Shown: positions 22,618 to 32,765, numbered from the stretch's first letter. The stretch is 64,000 nt of DNA from Reticulitermes speratus (GCA_021186555.1 JAJKFL010000427.1:16420005-16484004), one strand, 5' to 3'. Notes: generated by a model not told the origin, from the sequence alone. Numbers and translations: made by a program.

Positions 22618-23039
22618 TTTCGGAACACCGCTGTATACTGTACGGCGAATACTCGAACACACTATTCACGGCCTGGAAGAATGGGTCCAACTGATGGGAA
22701 GTTAGCAGCTGCACAACTGAGTAGGCAAATGTACATGTGAGAAGAAGCACTGCTGTCCTACTGGTGGCGTAAGTACGCACTAAGTAAAAATGTGCTTATC
22801 AGTCATCAGGAGTTGTTTCCTATCACCACGAGAGACAGAGACAGAGAAACATGAGACAGAGAAAAAGACAGTTTCTGCCAGCAATGCTCTCACACTGGAG
22901 CATTTAGTTATGCTTGCATAAATGTCAATTACAAAGACAAATTCAGTAAGTCATGAGTAAAAGGTAACGAGATTTGTAGGATACCTGCAGTAGCAGCAGC
23001 AGCAGTAGCAGTAGTAGCAGTAGTAGTAAACAATCCCTG
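22618..23039. other. Unannotated stretch with (AGC/AGT)n
   Basis: An imperfect AGC/AGT trinucleotide run lies at about 22989-23028. Nothing else recognised. Confidence 0.4.
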
Positions 23040-23305
23040 TGCAGGTCATATAGAGGCACTGGAGGTACAGCTCCACTCATTCTTAACCTCGCCTCTAGAT
23101 AGAGATGAGTGGTTACCTTCACGCCGCTGTCGCTTTACTGCGAGGAAAGGGCCCCCGGTACCCATTGAATGCGAGACTGGTTTGGCCGATCGGAACGTTT
23201 TGGGGAAAGAAAAACATACTGTCCCTGCCAGGAATCAAACGACGACTACTCATTCGCCCAGTCCACAAACTAGTTACTACATCGACTGAGGTATCATGTA
23301 TAGGC
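23040..23305 (-). mobile_element. SINE-1 copy
   Basis: Plus-strand landmarks CTCCACTCATTCTTAACCTC, GGGCCCCCGGTACCCATTGA and CCTGCCAGGAATC are the reverse complement of the SINE-1 body and B box. It meets another SINE-1 on the other strand a few bases on, giving a head-to-head pair. Confidence 0.75.
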
Positions 23306-23309
23306 AAGC

Positions 23310-23540
23310 CTAAAGTTATTCGGTCTGGGCTCGCATCCCGGTAGTGGCAAGAATTCTTTCTGTTGTTCGGATGGGCTCTGGGATCCACCGGGGCTCTTTC
23401 CTGTGTGTAAAGCGGCCGGGGCGTGATGTTGATCGCTCAGCTCCATCTAGCGCCAAGGTTAAGAATGAGCACAGCCAATACCTCTACTCCCCCTGCATGC
23501 CTTAAAGCCGCGGACAGGCACAATTCTACCTTTACTTTAC
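23310..23540 (+). mobile_element. SINE-1 copy, head truncated
   Basis: It starts within the B-box region (GGGCTCGCATCCCGG) and continues through ACCGGGGCTCTTTCC, AAAGCGGCCGGGGCGTGATG and CACCTCCATCTAGCGCC-like sequence to an eroded end. Confidence 0.75.
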
Positions 23541-24308
23541 AGACACACAACAATGGGAACAATTTAATTCAATTCAACATCGCAATAACAGGAGAATGGG
23601 CACTGTTAAGCCTGATCGATTATTCGATAAAGAAAAATAATCGGTCTATAGTAAAGCATGACATTAAACGCATCATTTACGTCTGTAATAAACGAGGAAG
23701 CCCCATTTCTACCTGATTGAATTATACACATATAATTCAAACATAAAGATTCAGGAATACAAAACGCAAGAAATACAACAATTGATCGAACTCTTTAAGT
23801 CGAGTTGTACACATATGTACCATTGCTACAGTATATACTCTACATTGTGTCCACATGATAAATTTATATACTCAATAATACTGTCACAATCAGTTATGAT
23901 TACTTCCCCACACAGCATTAACGATTTGGTATTCCTACAGTTACAAACTCCGTGCTCTTTGAGGTACGAACTGAAGCTTTCTACATAACGGAGATGACTG
24001 TCAGGATTCAGAGGATTAAGTCAGAATTGCGATCATTGTGATTTCTATTATTCTCGTACGATATGGAAACAGTACGGCCCGGGAACAAAACACACAACCA
24101 AACTTAAACAGTAAACATCACAAATAATGGTAATCAGTTGTATATGCCGAATTTATAGTTCAGCCAGAAAAAATTGAAGAGCCTAATCGGCGATTTAATA
24201 TTCTGTGGATACACCAGCCAGATTTCGTCATCCATAGCTACCTTCTATATTCTGAGTAAAAGAAATGTACGTGCTCAGAAGTCACTGCAAAACGACAGTC
24301 GTATTTTT
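23541..24308. other. Unannotated stretch
   Basis: Nothing recognised. Confidence 0.35.
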
Positions 24309-24900
24309 ATTTATTTATTTACTTATTTATTTAACAAGGCAATTTTTTTCCTATGGCTCGACAGCCCTATATGGGCCTGAGCCTCCTCGTTTCGTCGAGG
24401 TTTCATGATCACACATTTGAGACACACCACAGTCGGTAGGACTCCTCTGGACGAGGGACCAGCTCGTCGCAGAGACCTCTACCTGACAACACACAACACT
24501 CACAACAGACAGACATCCATGCCCCCGGTGGGATTCGAACCCACGATCCTAGTAAGCGAGCGGCCGAAGACCCACGCCTTTTTTTTCGTTTGTGATGAAG
24601 GGCCCTCGCACCACAGCCTTAAGGCTTTTTGTGCAACCCCAATGATGATGATAGATGGATGAGCAGTTTTTTTTACCAAGTTTTACAATTAATGGAGCAC
24701 CAGTGGAATGAAATCGACAGGGGAAAACCGACAACTCGGAGAAAAACCTGTCCCAGTGCCACTCTGTCCACCACAAATCTCACATGGACTTGACCTGGGA
24801 TCGAACCCGGGCCTCCGTGGTGAGAGGCCGGCGACTAACCGCCTGAGCCATGGCACGGCCAGACCCACGCCTTAGACCGCACGGCCACATGGATCGGCAA
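24309..24900 (-). mobile_element. SINE-2 copy split by a SINE-3
   Basis: The SINE-2 parts are 24309-24580 (body, with a TTTA-rich tail on the plus strand) and 24862-24900 (the first bases of the tRNA-like head). A SINE-3 of 281 bp sits between them with its own 13-bp target duplication. Removing the insert and one duplication restores a continuous SINE-2 head. Confidence 0.92.
24581..24861 (-). mobile_element. tRNA-derived SINE, family 3 (SINE-3), nested
   Basis: The minus-strand head is GCCGTGCCATGGCTCAGGCG with the B box GGGTTCGATCCCAGG, and the body has GTGGCACTGGGACAGGTTTTT, CATTCCACTGGTGCTCCATT, GGGTTGCACAAAAAGCCTTA. It ends in poly-A (T run at 24579-24586 on the plus strand). The perfect 13-bp target duplication AGACCCACGCCTT lies at 24568-24580 and 24862-24874. 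SINE-3 therefore moved after this SINE-2 copy landed. Confidence 0.95.
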
Positions 24901-25328
24901 AAAAGACAATTTAATGAAAGAAAATAACTTACGCGTTATACTCAAACACATATCACCCACAGTACACTACACGTTTCTTCGAATCAAACTTCACTGTCTT
25001 TTACGTGCCTACGCAGCATAAATACCGAGCCAGCAGTTGCACATTGTGCCAGGCGAGGACATACTTCAGCCGACCGGTTTCGTCAGACATTGCTGCGATA
25101 AATTTCATGTGATTAACTGTACCAATTACACCGGAACGCAGACTTTTGTACCAAAAAGACACAAATAATCCACACAAATTCTGTACAATGTTATGAAAAC
25201 CGGCACCTATAAAACTTTACGGTCGTTACAACAGCATATACTCTAGCAGGTACAGAGATATCAAATACGGTCCACGAGTTCAAACCTAGTCAGTTGATTG
25301 ACAGGATAACCATAAATATATCTGTTAC
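24901..25328. other. Unannotated stretch
   Basis: Nothing recognised. Confidence 0.35.
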
Positions 25329-25340
25329 TACTGTAATAGT

Positions 25341-25617
25341 GGGGGCACGCGGTGCCACAGTTGGTTGCTACAAGCCGGAAGGTCGCGGGTTCGATTCCCG
25401 ATGGTGTCACTGGAATTTTTCATTGACATAATCCTTTCGGTCGCAATATGGCCCTGGGGTCGACTCAGCCTCTAACAGAAATGAGTACAAGGGGTAAGGG
25501 CGTCCGGTGCGTAGGGCTGACAACCTTACCACCTTCATGTGCCGATTGTCTAGAAATCTGGGAGCCTCAACCTGCTGGGACACTAAGGGCCTATCCAGGC
25601 CTGTAATGGTATTGCTT
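25341..25617 (+). mobile_element. tRNA-derived SINE, family 4 (SINE-4)
   Basis: The head has GGTGCCACAGTTGGTTGCTA and the B box GCGGGTTCGATTCCCG. The body has GGTCGCAATATGGCCCTGGG, GTCGACTCAGCCTCTAAC, AGGGCTGACAACCTTACC and GGCCTGTAATGG. The 12-bp target duplication TACTGTAATAGT is at 25329-25340 and 25618-25629. Confidence 0.92.
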
Positions 25618-25678
25618 TACTGTAATAGTAACAGGAGTAATAATAATAATTTATTTGAATTTGGTTTGTCGGAGACAC

Positions 25679-25930
25679 AGGCCGAGGTCTAAGGCGTGGG
25701 TCTGCGGCCGCTCGCTTGCTGGGATTGCGGGTTCGAATCCCGGCGGGGGCATGAATGTCTGTCTCTTGTGAGTGTTGTGTGTTGTCAGGTGGAGGTCACT
25801 GCGTCGGGCTGGTCCCTCGTCCAGAGGAGTCCTACCGAATGTGGTGTGTCTGAGTGTGTGATCGTGAAGCCTCGATAGTGAGGAAACCCTGGCCCAACTA
25901 GGGGTTGTTGCGCCATGGAAAGAAAAATGT
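25679..25930 (+). mobile_element. SINE-2 copy
   Basis: The head begins at GGCCGAGGTCTAAGGCGTGG with the B box GCGGGTTCGAATCCCGG. The body blocks (TGTCTGTCTCTTGTGAG, GTTGTCAGGTGGAGG, CTCGTCCAGAGGAGTCC) match the 22341 copy closely. The first bases of the head are missing. Confidence 0.88.
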
Positions 25931-25942
25931 AGAAGAAAGAAG

Positions 25943-26236
25943 CTGGGATAGCTCAGTAGGTATTAGTGACTAGGCTACGAGGGGGACGAAAGAGGCACTG
26001 CGGTTCAATTCCCGGCAGGGGCAATGGAGTTATCTGTTCCTCAAAGCCTCCTGACGAGCTGTGGGGCCCATCCACCGTCCTGTTAAGTGGGTACCGGGGC
26101 TCCTTCCAAGGGGATAAAGCGGCCAAGGCGTGAAGTTCACAACTAACTCCATCTATTGCCAAAGTTAAGAATGAGTGGAGGTATACCTCCATTTCCCCAT
26201 GGCGTGTACAGGGTCAACTTCACCTGTACCTTACTA
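25943..26236 (+). mobile_element. SINE-1 copy
   Basis: The head is GCTGGGATAGCTCAGTAGGT, the B box GCGGTTCAATTCCCGG, and the body has GGGGCCCATCCACCG, GTACCGGGGCTCCTTCC, AAAGCGGCCAAGGCG, GAGTGGAGGTATACCTCC and GCGTGTACAGGGTCAAC. It is one of the best-preserved members. Confidence 0.88.
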
Positions 26237-26287
26237 GATAGACGAGAACAGTAAACCAAATTTAGTTGGACAACCTGAAGTAAAGAC

Positions 26288-26345
26288 GTCATTTTGAATA
26301 CTTTGGCGTAGATGGGATGATAATATTGAAGTGAATTTTTTTTAA
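26288..26345 (+). mobile_element. LINE-A coding shard
   Basis: GTAGATGGGATGATAATATTGAAGT would read as a RWDDNIEV peptide, matching the [10 protein letters not shown] block of the LINE-A tail. It is only about 50 bases, so the call is tentative. Confidence 0.35.
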
Positions 26346-26454
26346 CAAACAGGGTGTGAGAGTATGTGAATAATTCAGCTGGTTCAGGATGTCCTGAAGC
26401 TTCGCGGTTCCAAGAAAGGTGTGTATGGCGCTCCTGGCTATGCGAACTCTGGCA

Positions 26455-26592
26455 CTAGCTGGAGGTGAATGACCAGCTTCACAATGCGCCAATATTATCC
26501 CCGGCACCCACTAAACACAGAAGGCCGTGTGGGCCCCAAAATGTGCCAGTACTTGCAACGAGGAAAAAAATACTCGTCTCTGCCAGGAATTT
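26455..26592 (-). mobile_element. SINE-1 fragment
   Basis: Plus-strand landmarks CTGGAGGTGAATGACCAGC, CCCCGGCACCCACTAAACAC, GGCCGTGTGGGCCCC and CTCTGCCAGGAAT fit the SINE-1 body in reverse. Confidence 0.6.
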
Positions 26593-26693
26593 CAGCCGGC
26601 TGTCCGGCTTGTTACTTATGTCACTGGCGGTGATGGTGATGATCAGTTTGCCAAGCAATGTTATTGTGCACATCACGCAACTGTGTTCCTGTC

Positions 26694-27428
26694 GCGATGT
26701 TTTAATGGGAGCATGGCTATGATCATGCTTTAAAGGGAGCATAATTATGATCGTGTTTTAATGAGAGCATGGCTATGATCGTGCTTTAAAGGGAGCATAA
26801 TTATGATCGTGTTTTAATGAGAGCATGGCTATGATCGTGCTTTAAAGGGAGCATAATTATGATCGTGTTTTAATGAGAGCATGGCTATGATCGTGCTTTA
26901 AAGGGAGCATAATTATGATCGTGTTTTAATGACAAAATGACTATGATCGTGTTTGAATGACAGAATGACTATGATCTGTTTTAATGACAGAATTACTATG
27001 ATCGTGTTATAATGGGAGCATGACTACGATCTTATTTTAATTACAGAATGACTGGTGATCGTGTTTCAATGACAGAATAATTGGTGATAGTGTTTTAATG
27101 AGAGCATGACTATGATCATGTTTTAATAACAGCATGACTATGATCATGTTTTAATGACAGCATGACTATGATCATGTTTTAATGACAGCATGACTATGAT
27201 CATGTTTTAATGACAGCATGACTATGATAATGTTTTAATGACAGCATGACTATGATCATGTTTTAATGAGAGCATGACTATGATCATGTTTTAATGACAG
27301 CATGACTATGATCATGTTTTAATGAGAGCATGACTATGATCATGTTTTAATGACAGCATGACTATGATCATGTTTTAATGAGAGCATGACTATGATCATG
27401 TTTTAATGACAGCATGACTATGATCATA
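26694..27428. repeat. Satellite, 28-bp unit with a 56-bp higher-order block
   Basis: The basic 28-bp unit is AATGACAGCATGACTATGAT plus CATGTTTT, in about 26 copies. On the left (to about 26930) units alternate between a GAGAGCATGGCTATGATCGTG form and an AAGGGAGCATAATTATGATCG form, giving four nearly identical 56-bp dimers. The middle is irregular, and the right (27100-27428) is homogeneous monomers alternating GACAG/GAGAG. Confidence 0.95.
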
Positions 27429-28437
27429 TCAACTAGTTGTTCAGTACTGGAACCATACAGGAGCATACTGCAAGTCGTAAGCGAGAAAAGAGGCTAACCG
27501 CTGACAAACGTTTGCTACGAAATATTTCATAACTCGACTCAGTTCAGTGCTTGAGTTTTGTCCCAGTTTATGTTGCGCAATATCTGTGCTAAAAGGGCAC
27601 GGCGTTTGGAGTCACAGGATCACAGAATTCATGCACTTGTTTGAAAAATTCGTAATGAAGGACACGGCGAGATCGCAATTGTTGCAGCATGTAGGATATT
27701 ATTGCACAATAAATCTCTAACGCATGATCAGAAATTATGCATATTTGAAGAAAATTAATTTGTTAATTTGAATTCAATGTATGAAGCAAAATGATATGGA
27801 AATGAACTTCGGTTCATGGTGTTTAGACAGGTATTGGCATGTAACCTATACATTATTTCCGTCTAGTAATTCATGAAGCCATTTACAATCAATAAATATT
27901 AATGTTCATTAGTGTATAAATAATATTTTAAAAACAGATAGAAGTCGTTTTAGAATCATGCCCACTCACCGGATTGTTACTAAATAGCTACCTGTAAGTA
28001 ATATATATGTAAATACATGTTACGAAATATGTCCTCGTGCAACGTGGTGGTGAAAATATAAAGGCAAATTGCATTATAACGAGACCGTATCTTGCAAAAG
28101 AAATGATATTACTCTAATTATTTCCTCGACATTTGATCTTGCAGGACCAAAAATTACACCTGTACGTCTGTTATAACGGCGTTACAATGTCACTCAACAC
28201 ATGACACGCGGGCACCGAGAGAATCAAAACGTTCTGAGCAGAAATATTCCGTTCAAACGCTTGACTGTATATAATAAAACTACTAAACACTGTACATTAA
28301 TAACTATACAATTTATAGGTATGTGTCTGTGCATAATTTTCAACTAATTTGTCGTTTATGATGTCACAGTTTCGAGTTGTTACAAGAAACAATATTCATT
28401 CAGAATCTGCAGGTTTATGATCTGTGTACATAGAAAA
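27429..28437. other. Unannotated 1-kb stretch
   Basis: AT-rich. Nothing recognised. Confidence 0.4.
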
Positions 28438-28510
28438 TGTAGATGGGAGGATAACATTAAACCACATCTTACAAAACTTGGACGGGAATAGAGGATAAGT
28501 ACTGAAGCAG
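28438..28510 (+). mobile_element. LINE-A coding shard, left flank of LINE-B
   Basis: GTAGATGGGAGGATAACATTAAA reads as a RWEDNIK peptide, a LINE-A tail motif. The following GGGAATAGAGGATAAGTACTGAAG recurs in diverged form at 29075-29110, on the other side of the LINE-B insert. Confidence 0.5.
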
Positions 28511-29032
28511 GGCTGTAACTTCATTCATTCTGCAGTCTGTCTTACGACATGTCCGTAGCCTCTTTCAAAGCGAGTTCTCCATTGAGGGCGATCTAGTGTT
28601 TCCTCTTTCAATTTCCAGTATCTTCTCTTTTCCTTAAGGTCATACAGTAGCTGCTTACGTCTTCTCCCTCGTATTCCCTTAATTTCTATCCTTCCTTCTA
28701 ACTTTCCTTCAATCACGTGTTTCAGAAGGCAGTTTCTACACAATATGTGACCAATCCAGTTAGCCTTTCTTCTTTTTATTGTATGTAGGATATTCCTCTC
28801 CTCTTTGACTCTGTGTAATACTTCATTTCTCACGCGATCGGTCCAACTATCTTCTCATTCTTCTCCAGCACCACATTTCAAAACTTTCCAGATACTTCTG
28901 ATCCATTTTCCCAAGTGTCCACGTTTCAGCACCATACAAAGCTATGCTCCAAATGTAGCATTTTACTAGTTTCTTCCTTAAATTTAAGTCCAGTTTGCTG
29001 GTGAAAAGATTATTCTGGCTGTAACTAATACT
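28511..29032 (-). pseudogene. LINE-B: reverse transcriptase C-terminal region
   Basis: The minus strand encodes the tail of a second LINE family: KLDLNLRKKLVKCYIWSIAL, YGAETWTLGKMDQKYLESF, EMWCWRRMRR, then in another frame VKEERNILHTIKRRKANW, IGHILCRNCLLKHVIEGKLE, RGRRRKQLLYDLKEKRRYW and RTRFERGYGHVVRQTAE to a stop at 28525. A frameshift separates the two parts near 28840. The RT catalytic region is missing. This tail lies after the thumb and is typical of LINE ORF2 C-termini with basic GRRR stretches. Other copies lie at 37178, 42921 and 54755. Confidence 0.85.
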
Positions 29033-29115
29033 ATTAAAATAAATCTTACAGAAATTGGGTGGGAATAGATAATAATTGGGTGGGAATAGATAAGTACTGA
29101 AGTAGTGTTGCATCT
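29033..29115 (+). mobile_element. LINE-A shard, right flank of LINE-B
   Basis: TATTAAAATAAATCTTACAG followed by AAATTGGGTGGGAATAG (with AATTGGGTGGGAATAGAT duplicated) resembles the LINE-A block IKMNLREIGW and also the left flank at 28455-28510. The pair may be a long, diverged target duplication. Confidence 0.4.
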
Positions 29116-29384
29116 AATGGAACGATGTCCATAAACTGCAACGAAATTCCTCGACTGGTTCAAAATTATTACGTAGTTAGACACACGGATCTGACAAGAC
29201 CCTACAAATCCTACATCTACTTACAAACCAACGAAAGTGTATTACTTAACATGTAAGAACGAACTCATTCCCTCCCTGAATGTAGACCTAGTGAACAAAC
29301 ACAGCGACGCATTGAGATGTCTGCAGCGCGATTAGCAAAGCGGCAACAGGGATTTGCCTTAAATTATGAATACCAAGGCCAGTA

Positions 29385-29516
29385 ACAAAGGTATCGGTTG
29401 TGTGGGCGTGGACTGACTTCATCTGGCTCAGGGCAGGTACAGGTGGCGGACACTTGCGAACTTGGTAATGAACCTTCGGGTTCCATAAAATGGGGGGAAT
29501 TTCTTGACTGACTGAG
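29385..29516 (+). mobile_element. LINE-A 3'-end fragment
   Basis: CATCTGGCTCAGGGCAGGTA, GGTAATGAACCTTCGGGTTC and GGAATTTCTTGACTGACTGA match the LINE-A 3' UTR, here on the plus strand. Confidence 0.8.
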
Positions 29517-29729
29517 GAAGTAGCAGCCTATGTCTACTCCATAGCACATTTCCGCTTGTGACACGACACTGTACGGTAGGCCATCACAGAATGGCTCGTC
29601 TTCATAAAGACCTACCGAAAGTCGACGTAAATTTACAACAGTAGCGTTCTTGCTTCGTATTCTGTGTGTCTCAAGTTCATATCTCTCAGGTTCACTTCAG
29701 TCACATCAGGTAAATGTCGGGACTGCTAA

Positions 29730-30015
29730 GTAAAAGGTAAAGTTGTCCCTAGACACGCCATGAGAGCATGTGGAGTGACCAGGTATAGCTCCACTCATTC
29801 TTAATGTGACAATAGATGGAGGTGAGTGGTCAGCCTTACTCCCCGGCCGCTTTACCCACGCATAAAGAACCTTCAGGCACCCACTGAATATGAGGCAGGG
29901 TGGGCGTCACAGCTGGTCTCCACGTTTTGGATCAGAGGTAAATCTCTTGCCCCTACTGGGACTCGAACTCCGAATCGCCCAGCCCGTACGCAAATGTCCG
30001 CTCAAATTTCGGGAC
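29730..30015 (-). mobile_element. SINE-1 copy
   Basis: Plus-strand landmarks AAAGTTGTCCCTAGACACGC, ATAGCTCCACTCATTCTTAA, GTGGTCAGCCTTACTCCCCG, GGCGTCACAGCTGGTC and CTACTGGGACTCGAACTCC are SINE-1 in reverse. The A box end is degraded. Confidence 0.8.
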
Positions 30016-30224
30016 ACCACTACAAATTAGTCCGCGGCTCCTTCCCACACCATTTTCAATTAATTTTTCGTTAATCATTCGACCATCCTTCGTTACATAC
30101 GCCTAGTCTAAGCTACTGAGAGAGAAAGACGTGTTTTATGTAATGACTCTCTATCTAAGCTCTTAACGAAGGACACATACAGCCCACAGTAAATAAATAG
30201 AACATGTGTATGGGACATTGATAG

Positions 30225-30370
30225 AATAATACTGACGAAGGGAAAACTAAAGCACTTGAAGAAGATGCTGTCCCAGTGCCACTTTGTCCACCATGTATGT
30301 CACGCACATGAACTGGCCCGGTATCGAACGCGTGGCTTCGCGGCTCAGGCGGCATGATACGGCCACAGCC
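30225..30370 (-). mobile_element. SINE-3 5' part
   Basis: Plus-strand landmarks GATGCTGTCCCAGTGCCACT, TTGTCCACCATG, CCGGTATCGAACGCG and CTCAGGCGG are the head and start of the SINE-3 body in reverse. The body is truncated near 30235. Confidence 0.7.
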
Positions 30371-30896
30371 ACTGATAGCATCGTTATATAAACCACAAAT
30401 AAATAATCAGGTATCAAGATTTGTAAATGTTTACAACAGAGGTCAGAGTCCAGCTCTATCTCGGCAGTAAAGCCAGAACGTACTGAACAGTACTGCGACA
30501 CGCAACGGCGCACCCTTAAACCTGCTGTGGCCCACGCCGTAGACATTTAAATTCATGTATTCAGAGTGTAAAAACACTAACCTGTCACAAGTCACCATGT
30601 AAGACGTCTTAATGTTCTGCAGAAAAACATATAGTCAATTTCGTGGCAGAAAGTGAGTTTAAAACATTTTTCAACATCTTAATCCTGTCCATAACTTTAC
30701 TTCAAACTCGTGATAACGAATTACAGGTTTTGCAATCCCCATCATCGCCAAACTGTTGAATGTTGCCCACACTTGCGGCACTGAACGCTTATGTTTCGCG
30801 ACTAGAGACATGGCCTCTCCTTAAAAAGTTAGACCCATGCTTGGTTAATTTTAAATGATCCATAACAGTGAATTAAGAAATTAGATATGATATCAA
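30371..30896. other. Unannotated stretch
   Basis: Nothing recognised. Confidence 0.35.
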
Positions 30897-30949
30897 AACC
30901 AACAAATGCACATACGTGTATAAAAGTGTAATATACACACCGTATACCT

Positions 30950-30995
30950 CCTACATGTTTCGGCCACTCATGTGGTCATCTTCAGCGAGGTGCAT
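30950..30995 (-). ncRNA. Candidate hammerhead ribozyme, left arm
   Basis: On the minus strand CTGAAGA, one T, GACCAC - ATGA - GTGGCC, GAAA, CATG, GTA. Helix I would be CACCTC with GGAGGT, offset by a G-G mismatch at the junction. Core intact, helix I weakened. Confidence 0.55.
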
Positions 30996-31044
30996 TACAA
31001 AGGATTGATACATCGAAATAATATTTCCATCTATCCTTTGTAAT

Positions 31045-31094
31045 GTACCTTCCTGAAGATGACCACATGAGTGGCCGAAACACGTAGGAGGTAT
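31045..31094 (+). ncRNA. Candidate hammerhead ribozyme, right arm (strong)
   Basis: Helix I can form eight pairs: GTACCTTC (31045-31052) with GGAGGTAT (31087-31094), including two G-U pairs. CTGAAGA is at 31053-31059, one extra T follows, helix II is GACCAC with GTGGCC (one A-C mismatch) around an ATGA loop, GAAA is at 31077-31080, then CACG and the triplet GTA. Predicted cleavage is after 31086. Confidence 0.65.
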
Positions 31095-31096
31095 AC

Positions 31097-31582
31097 TCCT
31101 CCTACCGCGTGGTGTCTCCTCTAGAAACACTCCCCCCCCCCCCCCCCCGGAGATCCGAATGGGGGAGTAGTTTACCTCAGGATTGTTTTGTCTCCAGAGG
31201 AAGCATCTCGCATTTGTCTGTTTCTGGAAGAGACTATCCAGGAAAGTAATAATGTGGTAGTTTTTCCGTTTGCTTTCCACATCGCAGTACAGCAGCCGTT
31301 CAGACCACTCTGGTCACGCCTGTTGCTACACGATCATGAACCATCTCGAGCATCATTTGCTCTGTGCTTCAAGTCGCTACTGATGTCGCTGCTTCCGGCA
31401 TCAGGGGAGTTTTTATTGGATTTCCACATCTCCTAGGCATCTCTCTTCGTCTGGTTCCTACCCTCTTGATCTGTCCGGCTTGGGAGACCCTACTGGTAGC
31501 AATGCTACCGCCGGCTTAGCTCTCAGGGTCACTGGAACTCACAAGCCCCTCTAACACGGCAAGGTGGAGATACCAATATAGG
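31097..31582 (-). mobile_element. LINE-C 5'UTR-derived insert
   Basis: On the minus strand it starts with GGGGCTTGTGAGTTCC, ACCCTGAGAGCTAAGCCGGC and CCAGTAGGGTCTCCCAAGCC, the same leader as at 10470. It ends next to a C/G run (17 C near 31132-31148 on the plus strand). It is flanked by a 10-bp direct repeat, GGAGGTATAC, consistent with a target duplication. No long frame. A non-autonomous LINE-C derivative. Confidence 0.65.
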
Positions 31583-31640
31583 GGAGGAGGTATACAGTGT
31601 GTATAATATAATTTCATACACTTATGTGCATTTGTTGGTT

Positions 31641-32482
31641 CTGCTATCATAGCTGTGCTTTGTTGTCTGTAATGGGACAATTTTCGTCATATTTCGCCCA
31701 CTTTGCCTTTATTCCATAGACGCCCCAGACAGTGGTACTTCTCTTGATTATACGGATGCTCAGTTTCAGTCTCAGTCAGCCTTGTCTTTCTTCAGATCGT
31801 CCACATTAACAACGGAGCAGTACTGTTTATTTCCTGTCATAATTCTTGCATTCGCCAAACATAAACACCGTCACACGTCACTCGATGCTTAAATTAAGGC
31901 AGCGAATAACCAACGCTGTTGATACGTTATTTATTGATGACAGATGTTTGTAGATCAGGCTTAGCACGTAATATGTGACACATATACGGTATCAAGTGCT
32001 GGTAATAGCCGATAAAATGGAAATGTATGCACTGTAGAAAATGTAACTTATTTTTGCTTCCGAAGCAGTTGATTTGAAATGATGGTGTTCTGAACTCAGT
32101 ACAAAGAAGACGACTTCAACTGAAGGTACAAAATATATGACTACTGATCTCGTTTTAGCCGATCTCGACCCATATTTCGGTCGCAGACCGCCATGTTAAA
32201 TAAATGTGCAACATACATAAGCATGACGCTATATCGGTGCCAACGAATCGCAGTGGTCAGACTGCATTCCCAAAATTTCAAAGGTAGCAATGTATATAGC
32301 TTTCAAGAGGACCCTCTACCGACTTCAAAACGGACGCATTCTAAAATTATTCTCCATCAGAATTCTGCATGTTTCTTTCAGCTGAAATCTTATGTTCAGC
32401 TGATCCCAAGCACCTTGGTTCATCGCCAATCGGAACAGCACTTACCGATTTACTGCCTAATTATGTAATAAACTCCATTTAC
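31641..32482. other. Unannotated stretch
   Basis: A 91-codon open frame at 32193-32468 has no recognised domain. Nothing else was recognised. Confidence 0.35.
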
Positions 32483-32765
32483 CGGGGGCCGGGATAATGC
32501 AGTCGGTATAGCAGCTCGCTACAGGCTGGATGGTCCGGGGATCGATTTCCGGAAAGAGCGAGATTTTCCGCCCGTCCAAACCGGCCCTGGGGCCCACCCA
32601 GCCCCTTGTACAAGGGGTACCGGGACTCGTTCCCGGGGGTAAAGCGGCCAGGACGTGGCGTTGACCAGCCACTCCCATCTAGCACCTTAGTCCAGACGGG
32701 GCAGAGCTATACTCTGTGCCTCCACCGGCATGTTACAGAGTGAACTTCAAAATTTTTACATTTTT
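32483..32765 (+). mobile_element. SINE-1 copy, well preserved
   Basis: The head is CCGGGATAATGCAGTCGGTA with GGTCCGGGGATCGATTTCC. The body has GGCCCTGGGGCCCACCCAGC, GGTACCGGGACTCGTTCCCG and AAAGCGGCCAGGACGTGGCG, closely matching the copy at 200-475. These two form a GC-rich subfamily. Confidence 0.88.

Larger units (their letters stand above)
30897..31640. mobile_element. Foldback element with two hammerhead-like motifs, interrupted
   Basis: The left terminus ACCAACAAATGCACATACGT (from 30898) pairs with the right terminus CATTTGTTGGTT (31629-31640). The two ribozyme-like motifs face outward at 30950-30995 (-) and 31045-31094 (+), with only about 50 bases between them. The right arm is split by a LINE-C 5'UTR insertion (31097-31582) flanked by the repeat GGAGGTATAC (31087-31096 and 31583-31592). 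Confidence 0.85.
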
